Shown here: positions 1-5,869 of the stretch, in pieces
How the letters are laid out: each line of letters starts with the position of its first letter
Numbering within the stretch: position 1 is the stretch's first letter
NCBI GenBank assembly: GCA_030601965.1
Contig: JAUWAR010000012.1
Coordinates: forward strand, 1-18,133
DNA: 18,133 nt
DNA from: a bacterium
GTDB lineage: Bacteria > Hydrothermota > UBA3073 > JACQXS01 > JAUWAR01
Direction of reading: 5' to 3'
Made by a program: the position numbers and the translations under genes
The notes under the pieces: model-generated
What the model saw: the letters and a program-made list of their open reading frames with translations, nothing else
Told to the model about the DNA's origin: nothing
Databases searched by the model: none

Positions 1-1
1 A

Positions 2-472
2 TGGCGGATTGCCTTCTCTCCTGATGGAAAGCGACTTGCCTATGTAGCAAAAAGAGGAGAAAAAGAGTTTGTAGTACTGGATGGGAAAGAATTGGAGCAT
101 TATAAGGGGTGGGTATCTTTTGCCACATTTTCCCCTAATGGAGAAGACTTTGTATATCTCGCAAGACGACCTATTAATAAGCACATGCCCATATATGTAA
201 TCTTTAATGAAAAAGAGTCCGAAGGATATAGTGGAATCACGGCAGGACCTGTATTTTCCCCCAACGGAGAGCATTGGGCATATGGAGCAGATAAACAAGA
301 CGTAGAGTTTGTAGTTATAGATGGGACGGAAAAGTCGAGGAATTTCAAGAAAGTAGATAATATACATTTTGAAAATAACGGGACAGTGTTACTATACAAC
401 GCAATAAAAGATACTACCAAAAAGTCGAGTGTTTACAAAGAAATTTATTGTATAGTGGAAGAAGTTAAATAA
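2..472 (+). CDS. WD40/TolB-like beta-propeller protein, 3' part only
   Basis: The reading frame is open to the left edge of the window, so the gene starts outside it; an apparent TTG start at 92 is internal. The visible 156 residues contain recurrent propeller blades: FSPDGKRLAYVA followed by FVVLDGKE, then FSPNGEDFVYLA, then FSPNGEHWAYGA followed by FVVIDGTE. The pattern F-S-P-[DN]-G-x-x-[LFW]-[AV]-Y followed by V-[LI]-D-G is typical of PD40/TolB-type propellers that act as protein-binding scaffolds, often in the periplasm. No signal peptide can be judged because the N-terminus is missing. The last 40 residues leave the repeat pattern. The partner or ligand is unknown. The gene is co-directional with the zinc-ribbon gene 83 bases downstream. 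Confidence 0.75.
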   Translation, partial: WRIAFSPDGKRLAYVAKRGEKEFVVLDGKELEHYKGWVSFATFSPNGEDFVYLARRPINKHMPIYVIFNEKESEGYSGITAGPVFSPNGEHWAYGADKQDVEFVVIDGTEKSRNFKKVDNIHFENNGTVLLYNAIKDTTKKSSVYKEIYCIVEEVK

Positions 473-555
473 CCTGAGTTCAAATATGCTCGGAATTACC
501 CAAAAGTGAATTTTTATTTAAGCCCTGTAATTTCTGAGCAGTTTTGGAGTTAACG

Positions 556-1341
556 ATGTTCTGTCCATATTGCGGTAAAGAAAATCCCGATGATGCAAAA
601 TTCTGCATAAGATGTGGAAAAGAAATTCTAAAACCAGAGATCAAGAAACCTATCTCTACTCCTCGAATAGAAGAAAAAGAAGTCCAGCAAGAAGTAGTTA
701 CTCGAAAGAGGGATATGTTGCTGTTAATAAGTTTTTGGTCAGGGCTTTCTTCTCTTTTTTTTATTTGGTTCACCGGTATTCCTGCTCTTATTGTTTCCCT
801 GATTGCAATTATAAAAAGAAAAATGAGAGAGAAATATATTCCAAAATTAGCTGTGTGGGGACTTGTTTTCTCAATAGTTTTACCTTTTGTAGGTTATCAA
901 GGAATTTATTATAGATTCACGGCTGAATATAAAGTAGCAAAGAAATTAGAATTGCCAAAATGGAAGAAATTTTTAACTACTTGGCAAGCAGTAAAAGATT
1001 ACCAATGGGAAGTAAAACTTCCATCTTATTCTAGACATTATCTTTTTCCTAACGGATGTGGCATGCTTGTCGGTATAACTACATATAAGAAAGTTAGCTT
1101 TGGTTTAACCTTTCCATTCGAAATTGTGGATGAAGATTATGTTTTAACCCTTATATTCGACTTTTTAAGAACAGCCACAAATAATGAGGCAAGCTCTGAT
1201 ATTGTTGATCAGGGATGGTGGATGGGTGAAAAAAGTGGCGTAAGACAATTAACTACAGCAAATTTTGACATAAAGATCATGGAGATACCTCGGGATGATG
1301 GAGGCATTATAAAGATGGTTAGTGTGGCAGAAAAACCGTAG
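556..1341 (+). CDS. Zinc-ribbon membrane protein of unknown function
   Basis: A 261-residue protein. The start is ATG 556, preceded by GGAG at 546-549 with a 6-base spacer; an in-frame TTG at 544 lies on this ribosome site and is less likely. The N-terminus is a zinc ribbon, MFCPYCGKEN...FCIRCG, with cysteines at 3, 6, 17 and 20 (CxxC-x10-CxxC). A charged linker follows to about residue 53. A hydrophobic stretch at 54-87 is long enough for two helices, and another lies at about 97-115, as in DUF4190-like small membrane proteins. The remaining 145 residues look soluble and match no family I recognise; they contain several W and aromatic residues. Zinc-ribbon plus membrane-helix proteins are common and mostly uncharacterised. 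No function is inferred. Confidence 0.7.
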   Translation: MFCPYCGKENPDDAKFCIRCGKEILKPEIKKPISTPRIEEKEVQQEVVTRKRDMLLLISFWSGLSSLFFIWFTGIPALIVSLIAIIKRKMREKYIPKLAVWGLVFSIVLPFVGYQGIYYRFTAEYKVAKKLELPKWKKFLTTWQAVKDYQWEVKLPSYSRHYLFPNGCGMLVGITTYKKVSFGLTFPFEIVDEDYVLTLIFDFLRTATNNEASSDIVDQGWWMGEKSGVRQLTTANFDIKIMEIPRDDGGIIKMVSVAEKP

Positions 1342-1374
1342 AAAGTAAAGTTTTCAAAATTAAAACATAAATAA

Positions 1375-1782
1375 ATGAAACTCAAGTCACTAACAATCGG
1401 ATTGATTGTTTTGTTTTTATTTGCTGGTTGTAGAGAAATAATAGATAGTGGAGATAATAACAATCAAAATAATGAGACTGATAAATACACTGCAACTTTT
1501 CAAATTACTGTGAAGAGTAACCAGAACCTTTTGCCTATAGAAGGTACAATAGTTGAAATTAGTCTCTACACAGAGAGTGGCGAAAAAGATACTACTCTCA
1601 TACAGGAAACCGATTCACTTGGAATGGTAAAAGATTCTACCGAACTTATAAAGCAAAACGACCCACATACTGCTTACATATTTGCCAATGCAATTGGGTT
1701 CAAAGAAGGGAGCTTCTCAATAGATGTTACTGCAGAGAATCCTAATATTCAGAAAATAATGTATTTGGCTCCTGAAAAGTGA
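1375..1782 (+). CDS. Small lipoprotein with a likely beta-sandwich domain
   Basis: A 135-residue protein with a textbook lipoprotein signal: MKLKSLTIGLIVLFLFAGC, with lipobox LFAGC and cysteine 19 as the expected lipidation site. A low-complexity N/D-rich tether (SGDNNNQNNETD) follows. The rest, beginning KYTATFQITVKSNQNLLPIE, has the strand-rich look of transthyretin-like or carboxypeptidase-regulatory domains (I-E-G-T-x-V-x-I-x-L, then an A-x-G-F-K-E-G turn), so a surface or periplasmic binding module is plausible but not shown. It starts 33 bases after the zinc-ribbon gene with no clear ribosome site, so it may be translated from the same message. Function unknown. Confidence 0.7.
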   Translation: MKLKSLTIGLIVLFLFAGCREIIDSGDNNNQNNETDKYTATFQITVKSNQNLLPIEGTIVEISLYTESGEKDTTLIQETDSLGMVKDSTELIKQNDPHTAYIFANAIGFKEGSFSIDVTAENPNIQKIMYLAPEK

Positions 1783-1839
1783 TGTTCCCAATCTAATTAT
1801 ACTCCTTTTTCTATAAACCTACTTCTTCAAAAATAAGAC

Positions 1840-1869
1840 TTGACATTTACCAAAAGTGAGGATAAGAAT
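1840..1869 (+). promoter_or_regulatory. Candidate sigma-70-type promoter upstream of the Nudix/efflux genes
   Basis: A perfect TTGACA lies at 1840-1845, with AAGAAT (4 of 6 to TATAAT) at 1864-1869 after 18 bases. It lies just before the palindromic element at 1883 and about 100 bases before the Nudix start, so the element would be in the 5' untranslated region. The weak -10 box limits confidence. Confidence 0.4.
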
Positions 1870-1882
1870 ATTGAACTCATTT

Positions 1883-1940
1883 GTAGGAGGGGTTTTCTAA
1901 CCCCGATAAAATAATATCGGGACAGGAATGTCCCTCCTAC
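1883..1940 (+). repeat. Cloverleaf-like palindromic element, 58 bp
   Basis: The ends GTAGGAGGG (1883-1891) and CCCTCCTAC (1932-1940) are perfect 9-bp inverted repeats. Three further hairpins are nested inside: GGGGTT/AACCCC (1889-1904), CCCGATA/TATCGGG (1902-1921) and GGACA/TGTCC (1920-1933). The result is one closing stem with three partly competing arms. There is no U-tract, so it is not a standard terminator. Same architecture as the elements at 3893, 4852 and 18033. Confidence 0.8.
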
Positions 1941-1971
1941 AGAATATTTATTTTTATTAGGAGGTAAAATT

Positions 1972-2499
1972 ATGGAACGACTTGTTTCTTCTCAAGACAT
2001 TTATAAGGGTAAGATTGTAGAACTATCTGTTGATGAGGTAAAACTTGACAATGGGAGAAAAACTACAAGAGAGGTAATAAAACACAGAGGTGCCTGTGTA
2101 ATTCTTCCAATCTTGAGAAAAGGAGAGGTAGTGCTTATAGAACAGTTCAGATACCCCGTAGGTAGAGAGTTGATTGAAGCCCCTGCAGGCACAAGAGAGG
2201 AAAATGAAGATGCTATAGAAACAGCCTATAGGGAACTCATTGAAGAGACAGGCTATTCCTCAAATCAGATAGAACATATCATAGATTTCTACCCCACACC
2301 TGGATATACCACTGAGATTCTTTCACTCTTTTTTGCACACAATTTAAAAAAAGTAGGGGTAAGACCCGAAAGCGATGAAGATATCAAAATCAGGATATTA
2401 CCCTTAACCGAGACACTAAAAATGATAGAGACAGGAGAGATTATTGACGCAAAGACAATAGTAGCGCTACTTATGTATCATAAAGAGATAAATGTCTAA
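1972..2499 (+). CDS. Nudix hydrolase, ADP-ribose pyrophosphatase type
   Basis: A 175-residue protein with a complete Nudix box at residues 73-95: G73, E79, R87-E88, E91-E92, G94-Y95, fitting Gx5Ex7REUxEExGU with U hydrophobic or aromatic. The preceding LIEQFRYPVGRELIEAPAG and the following DFYPTPGYTTEILSLFFA are characteristic of the ADP-ribose pyrophosphatase subfamily, where the proline-rich stretch after the box helps set specificity. The expected reaction is ADP-ribose to AMP plus ribose-5-phosphate, in the cytoplasm. Length is typical. TAGGAGGT at 1958-1965 gives a strong ribosome site 6 bases before ATG. The 3' end overlaps the outer-membrane factor start by 8 bases, implying co-transcription, although no functional link to efflux is known. 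Confidence 0.9.
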   Translation: MERLVSSQDIYKGKIVELSVDEVKLDNGRKTTREVIKHRGACVILPILRKGEVVLIEQFRYPVGRELIEAPAGTREENEDAIETAYRELIEETGYSSNQIEHIIDFYPTPGYTTEILSLFFAHNLKKVGVRPESDEDIKIRILPLTETLKMIETGEIIDAKTIVALLMYHKEINV

Positions 2500-3889
2500 T
2501 AAGAAAATCCGAACAATGAGTAAACTTCAAATTTCAAGCACCAAATTACAAATAATATCCAAATTCCAAGCACTAAAACCCAAACAGTTTATAATTTGGA
2601 ATTTGATATTTGGGATTTGTTTGAATTTTGGGATTTGTAATTTGGGATTTTCCTTAACTATTACCCTTGATAAAGCGATTGAAAGGGCATTAGAATATAA
2701 TGAGGGTATTCTAACAGCCAAGGATAAAATAAGAGAAGCCCAGACAGGAGTGATGATTGCAAGGGCAGGTTTCTTGCCAAAAATAAGTGGTCAAGCAAGT
2801 TACACAAGACTTGCAGAGATTCCTTCAATAGAAATTGAGGTGCCTATACCTGGTTTTGAGGCATCCGAATTTAAAATGGGAGAGGAAGAAAATTATCTTG
2901 CGAGGGTTTCCTTGAGTCAACCTCTATTTACCTGGGGAAAGATTTTAACGGGTTATCAAATTGCGAAATTAAATGTGAGTATGTCAAAACAAGACTTCAG
3001 AAAACAAAAGAATGAACTGATTTTCACAGTCACAAAATCATTTTATGGCATTTTAGTATTAGAAGAACTCGTAAAACTTACCGAGGATGCTTATACACAA
3101 ACAGAAAGGCATCTTGAAGTTGTAGAAAAGAGATATGATACAGGTGTTGCATCAAAGTTTGACCTTTTGCGGGCAAGGGTGCAACTGAAAAATATGGAAC
3201 CAAATGTAATCAAGGTAAAGAATGGTTTAGACCTTGCAAAAACAGGATTTAAAACATTGCTTGGTCTGCCTCAAGATACAACTATTAAGTTAGAGGGTGA
3301 GTTGAAATACGAAACAATTAATATTAACCTTGCTCAATCTATAAGTGAAGCACAATCTAACAGACCCGAAATCAAATCTCTTCTATTAACAAAGAAAATA
3401 GCAGGTAAAGCAGTTTCAATTACAAAAAAGTCAAATTTACCCAATCTTGCCTTTATTGCAAATTATGATTATAAAAAACCTCTTTATTTTGAAAACAAAT
3501 GGGGAACAGATTGGAATGTAACACTTGCCTTACAAATGCCTATATTTACAGGATTTGAAAATCTTGGCAAAATGAGACAGGCAAAATGCCAACTATCACA
3601 GGTAGAGCATAGTCTCAATTTATTGAAAGATGGTATAGAATTAGAAGTAAGAGCATCATATCTTCAAATTGAAGAGGCAAGAAAACTTGTAGAGTCACAA
3701 AAAGAGAATATCACTCAGGCAGAAGAAGCTTTATCAATTGTAGAAGAAAGATACAAGCAAGGTCTTGCCACTTCATTAGAGGTGATGGATACACAGCTTG
3801 CCGTGACACAGGCAAAGACGAATTGGCTTCAGTCTTTGTCAGACTATTTAATAGCAAAGGCAAAATTGGAAAAAGCAATAGGGAAATAG
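2492..3889 (+). CDS. TolC-like outer-membrane factor of an RND efflux system
   Basis: A 465-residue outer-membrane efflux protein. The mature part begins near ITLDKAIERALEYNEGILTA, the usual start of the first OEP repeat. Long amphipathic coiled helices follow, with family motifs such as VVEKRYDTGVASKFDLLRAR and a second-repeat equivalent VEERYKQGLATSLEVMDTQL. It forms the trimeric exit duct for the adaptor and RND pump encoded downstream. Two starts are possible: ATG 2492, which overlaps the Nudix stop, or ATG 2516; neither has a good ribosome site. Residues 1-32 are lysine-rich and polar and 33-53 strongly hydrophobic (FIIWNLIFGICLNFGIC), a Sec signal with likely cleavage near GFS. Unusually, residues 17-52 are encoded by an inverted repeat. 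Confidence 0.9.
   Translation: MSNKKIRTMSKLQISSTKLQIISKFQALKPKQFIIWNLIFGICLNFGICNLGFSLTITLDKAIERALEYNEGILTAKDKIREAQTGVMIARAGFLPKISGQASYTRLAEIPSIEIEVPIPGFEASEFKMGEEENYLARVSLSQPLFTWGKILTGYQIAKLNVSMSKQDFRKQKNELIFTVTKSFYGILVLEELVKLTEDAYTQTERHLEVVEKRYDTGVASKFDLLRARVQLKNMEPNVIKVKNGLDLAKTGFKTLLGLPQDTTIKLEGELKYETININLAQSISEAQSNRPEIKSLLLTKKIAGKAVSITKKSNLPNLAFIANYDYKKPLYFENKWGTDWNVTLALQMPIFTGFENLGKMRQAKCQLSQVEHSLNLLKDGIELEVRASYLQIEEARKLVESQKENITQAEEALSIVEERYKQGLATSLEVMDTQLAVTQAKTNWLQSLSDYLIAKAKLEKAIGK
2541..2645 (+). repeat. Inverted repeat within the 5' coding part of the outer-membrane factor gene
   Basis: CCAAATTACAAAT (2541-2553) and ATTTGTAATTTGG (2633-2645) are a perfect 13-bp inverted pair. An inner pair, AAATTCCAA (2561-2569) and TTGGAATTT (2596-2604), is also perfect. 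Variants of TTTGGGATTTG recur through the right arm. The whole repeat lies inside the coding frame and encodes the signal peptide. Confidence 0.85.
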
Positions 3890-3892
3890 AAT

Positions 3893-3944
3893 GTAGGGCA
3901 AGGCTTTAGCCTTGCGATAAAGCAAACCTGAAGGGTTGCCCTAC
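3893..3944 (+). repeat. Palindromic element, gtagggc family, copy 1
   Basis: The closing stem is GTAGGGC (3893-3899) with GCCCTAC (3938-3944). The left arm is the perfect palindrome GCAAGGCTTTAGCCTTGC (3898-3915). The right arm is 3922-3939, a stem with one mismatch. It lies 3 bases after the outer-membrane factor stop and about 10 bases before the adaptor's ribosome site. Confidence 0.9.
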
Positions 3945-3967
3945 GACACTAAATTAGGAGGACAAAA

Positions 3968-4855
3968 ATGAAAAAAATTGGATGGCTTATAATAATTGTT
4001 ATTGTAGGAATTATCGTCTTTAGGATTGTGCAACAAACACGAAAAACAGAAGAGAAAGCAAGAGAAGAAATCCCAACTGAAGTAGTCATAAAAAAGGTTA
4101 AAAAGGGTAATATTGCTCAGACCATCTCTTATACGGGAAATATTACAGGACAGGACCAGGTAACTGTGCATCCTATTGAAGAGACTGGCAGATTGATTAA
4201 ATACCTTGTAAAAGAAGGGAACAAAGTTTCTAAAGGCAATGTTATTGCCCTTGTGGATAGGTCTATTAAGGGTATGGAATTTAAACCTGCAAAGATTACA
4301 TCGCCTATATCAGGGATTGTAGGGATGCTCTTTCTTGATAAAGGTGCAATGGTATCACCCCAGATTCCACTTGCTATGATTGCCGATATAAATAAAGTAA
4401 AGGTAAAGATTCAGATAATAGAAAAGGAGTTATCAAAAGTTCATAAAGGACAACCAGCCGTTATAACAGTGGATGCCTATCCAGATAAAAAGTTTAATGG
4501 CAAACTTTTGCAGATTTCTCCTTTTGTTAATCCTATGACAAAAACGGCTGAGGGAGAAATTGTTGTACCAAATCAAGGACACCTTTTGAAACCCGGAATG
4601 TTTGCGAGGGTGGAGTTGATAATAGAAGAACATAAAGATGTATTGGTAGTTCCAAACAAAGCAGTGATAGAACAAGAGGGTAGAGAAATTGTCTTTGTGA
4701 TTGATGGTAACATTGCAAAACTAAAGGAAGTGGAAACAGGATTTAAAGATGAGAGCAAAACTGAAATAATCAGCGGTCTGGAACAAGGTGAATCTGTTAT
4801 TATTCTTGGAAACTATGGACTCAGGGATGGAGCAAAAATTAAGATTAAGGAGTAG
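3968..4855 (+). CDS. Periplasmic adaptor (membrane fusion protein) without alpha-hairpin
   Basis: A 295-residue HlyD/AcrA-family adaptor linking the outer-membrane factor to the RND pump. An N-terminal membrane anchor spans about 4-20 (IGWLIIIVIVGIIVFRIV). The first lipoyl half is about 65-98 (GRLIKYLVKEGNKVSKGNVI) and the second about 109-140 (KITSPISGIVG...GAMVS). A beta-barrel region and a membrane-proximal domain follow (LLKPGMFARVELII, then LVVPNKAVIEQEG). Only about ten residues separate the lipoyl halves, so the helical hairpin that normally contacts TolC is missing, as described for Borrelia BesA. TAGGAGG at 3955-3961 is a good ribosome site. The stop codon lies in the palindromic element starting at 4852. 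It sits between the duct gene and, after an interruption, the pump gene. Confidence 0.9.
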   Translation: MKKIGWLIIIVIVGIIVFRIVQQTRKTEEKAREEIPTEVVIKKVKKGNIAQTISYTGNITGQDQVTVHPIEETGRLIKYLVKEGNKVSKGNVIALVDRSIKGMEFKPAKITSPISGIVGMLFLDKGAMVSPQIPLAMIADINKVKVKIQIIEKELSKVHKGQPAVITVDAYPDKKFNGKLLQISPFVNPMTKTAEGEIVVPNQGHLLKPGMFARVELIIEEHKDVLVVPNKAVIEQEGREIVFVIDGNIAKLKEVETGFKDESKTEIISGLEQGESVIILGNYGLRDGAKIKIKE

Positions 4856-4903
4856 GGCAAGGCTTTAGCCTTGCTTAAAAGCAGACCTGAAGGTCTGCCC
4901 TAC
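4852..4903 (+). repeat. Palindromic element, gtagggc family, copy 2
   Basis: The closing stem is GTAGGGC (4852-4858) with GCCCTAC (4897-4903). The left arm GCAAGGCTTTAGCCTTGC (4857-4874) is identical to that of copy 1. The right arm GCAGACCT/AGGTCTGC (4881-4898) is a perfect 8-bp stem. The TAG in its first bases is the stop codon of the adaptor gene. Confidence 0.9.
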
Positions 4904-4916
4904 ATACCTGTTAAAA

Positions 4917-4940
4917 GTAGCGTCGAGGCTTGTCCTCGGC
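4917..4940 (+). repeat. GTAGCG hairpin, left end of the interrupting segment
   Basis: GTAGCG at 4917-4922 is followed by CGAGG/CCTCG (4924-4928, 4934-4938) with a 5-base loop. It is the counterpart of the inverted CGCTAC hairpin at 5738-5761 on the far side of the two extra genes. The 10-mer CTGTTAAAAG at 4908-4917 overlaps its start by one base and recurs at 5718-5727. Confidence 0.5.
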
Positions 4941-4953
4941 AAAAATCTGTAAA

Positions 4954-5115
4954 ATGAGAACTCTGTCAAAGTCAAAGAGGAAAATTTATAGAAAGATAAG
5001 GAAAAGATTGATAATGGAGAACTGTGATAAGTTGGTAGTTATTGGAAAAGATGAAGATGGTAATGAGATAGTGTTTGATGGTAGACCACGTCCGACGTTT
5101 TCTGAATTAAGATAA
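4954..5115 (+). CDS. Small hypothetical protein with basic N-terminus
   Basis: A 53-residue ORF from ATG 4954; a shorter version from the internal methionine at residue 21 is possible (33 residues). The first 20 residues are very basic (RTLSKSKRKIYRKIRKRL). The remainder, ENCDKLVVIGKDEDGNEIVF then DGRPRPTFSELR, looks like two or three strands ending in a polar tail. No ribosome site is evident and no family is recognised. The position directly upstream of the possible nuclease-fold gene could suit a small regulator or antitoxin, but nothing in the sequence proves that. It may not be a gene. Confidence 0.35.
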   Translation: MRTLSKSKRKIYRKIRKRLIMENCDKLVVIGKDEDGNEIVFDGRPRPTFSELR

Positions 5116-5198
5116 GCTGGAAGTGGAAGGATACAATGAAACAGTTTTTTAATTTAGATTGTTCTTATAAGAATGGGAAAATCTAAAAAAGGGGGAAA

Positions 5199-5705
5199 GT
5201 GAGTTGGAATACGAGAGATTTACAAAATAGACTTAAATATAAACTTGAACATCTATTTTCAGAGTGGAAGTATCCAAATTTAGAAGTGTTTACTGAAGAT
5301 AAACCATATAAAGGTAAGTTTCCTGGCAGGTGTGATATTGGCATTGCAGACGAACATAAAGCAGGTAAGTATATTGCCATTGAAATAGAACATGCAAATA
5401 ATCCCAGTCAAGTGATAACTAATGTCAAAAAACTTTATTGGTGGAGTACGAACGGTCCAAATAGACGTGCTGGTTTATTACAAGTTTTCTCGGATTCTGG
5501 ACTTAATGACCCTAAGATGTTCTCTCAATTAAATGAAGCTAGAAAAATGGATAGAGATTCTAAACAATTCTTTTATGAATATGATTTATATACCACCCGT
5601 AAGAATCAGTCTCCTGAAGGCATAGCACGTTTGTTTATTAAACATGCTGGTTTTCAAACTCGTTTATGGTGGTTGTTGTGTAAGGTAGGATTGGTAGAGT
5701 ATTGA
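5199..5705 (+). CDS. Possible PD-(D/E)XK-fold protein, function unknown
   Basis: A 168-residue protein from GTG 5199, with a G-rich tract at 5191-5195 as a close-spaced ribosome site. Residues 44-64 read RCDIGIAD...YIAIEIEH: an aspartate in a strand (D46), then E62-x-E64 in the next strand, followed by an amphipathic segment with Q71, N75 and K77-K78. This layout matches the restriction-endonuclease-like core, with E-x-E where E-x-K is usual. Later parts (NGPNRRAGLLQVFSDSG and a W-rich C-terminus) match nothing I know. It could be a DNA-acting enzyme or a degenerate structural relative. It is out of place in an efflux operon and is bracketed by palindromic hairpins, suggesting insertion. Confidence 0.55.
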   Translation: MSWNTRDLQNRLKYKLEHLFSEWKYPNLEVFTEDKPYKGKFPGRCDIGIADEHKAGKYIAIEIEHANNPSQVITNVKKLYWWSTNGPNRRAGLLQVFSDSGLNDPKMFSQLNEARKMDRDSKQFFYEYDLYTTRKNQSPEGIARLFIKHAGFQTRLWWLLCKVGLVEY

Positions 5706-5737
5706 TAACATTTGCTACTGTTAAAAGGTAAAAATAG

Positions 5738-5761
5738 GCGGGGGATAAACCCCCGCGCTAC
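5738..5761 (-). repeat. GTAGCG hairpin, right end of the interrupting segment
   Basis: A perfect 7-bp stem GCGGGGG (5738-5744) / CCCCCGC (5750-5756) runs on to CGCTAC (5756-5761). Read on the minus strand it begins GTAGCG, so it is inverted relative to the hairpin at 4917. Confidence 0.6.
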
Positions 5762-5803
5762 TTGTTTCGGAATCTCAAATAGATGCTGAAACAAGTTCAG
5801 CAT
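5761..5803 (+). repeat. Overlapping pair of competing hairpins
   Basis: CTTGTTTC (5761-5768) pairs perfectly with GAAACAAG (5788-5795), while ATGCTGAA (5783-5790) pairs perfectly with TTCAGCAT (5796-5803). Both stems use 5788-5790 and neighbouring bases, so only one can form at a time. It lies about 70 bases upstream of the RND pump start. It has no U-tract. Confidence 0.6.
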
Positions 5804-5812
5804 GACATTGAT

Positions 5813-5855
5813 AAGGGCAAGGCTTTAGCCTTGCAAACCTAAGGGTTTGCCCTAC
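5813..5855 (+). repeat. Palindromic element, gtagggc family, copy 3 (shortened)
   Basis: Contains the same 18-bp arm GCAAGGCTTTAGCCTTGC (5817-5834), then a second arm GCAAACC/GGTTTGC within 5833-5850, and ends GCCCTAC. The left end is degenerate (AAGGGC rather than GTAGGGC) and the spacer between arms found in copies 1 and 2 is missing. It lies 14 bases before the RND pump start codon. Confidence 0.85.
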
Positions 5856-5869
5856 ATTTCGAAGAAATC

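Noticed and set aside
1863..1868. TAAGAA at 17-base spacing as the -10 box before the Nudix gene
   Set aside because: Matches TATAAT worse than AAGAAT at 18-base spacing; neither is strong.
3893..3944. tRNA-like cloverleaf
   Set aside because: Only about 52 bases, no anticodon arm of proper size, no T-loop GTTCRA or CCA; it is a palindromic DNA repeat.
4852..4903. Rho-independent terminator after the adaptor gene
   Set aside because: Strong hairpins but no following T-tract; the sequence family also occurs inside coding regions.
5136..5186. 16-codon ORF (MKQFFNLDCSYKNGKI) before the nuclease-fold gene, with an AAGG upstream
   Set aside because: Too short to separate from chance; could be a leader peptide but nothing else supports it.
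3893..5855. CRISPR-like repetition of the 18-mer GCAAGGCTTTAGCCTTGC
   Set aside because: Copies are about 0.95 kb apart and separated by genes; no regular spacers and no cas genes.
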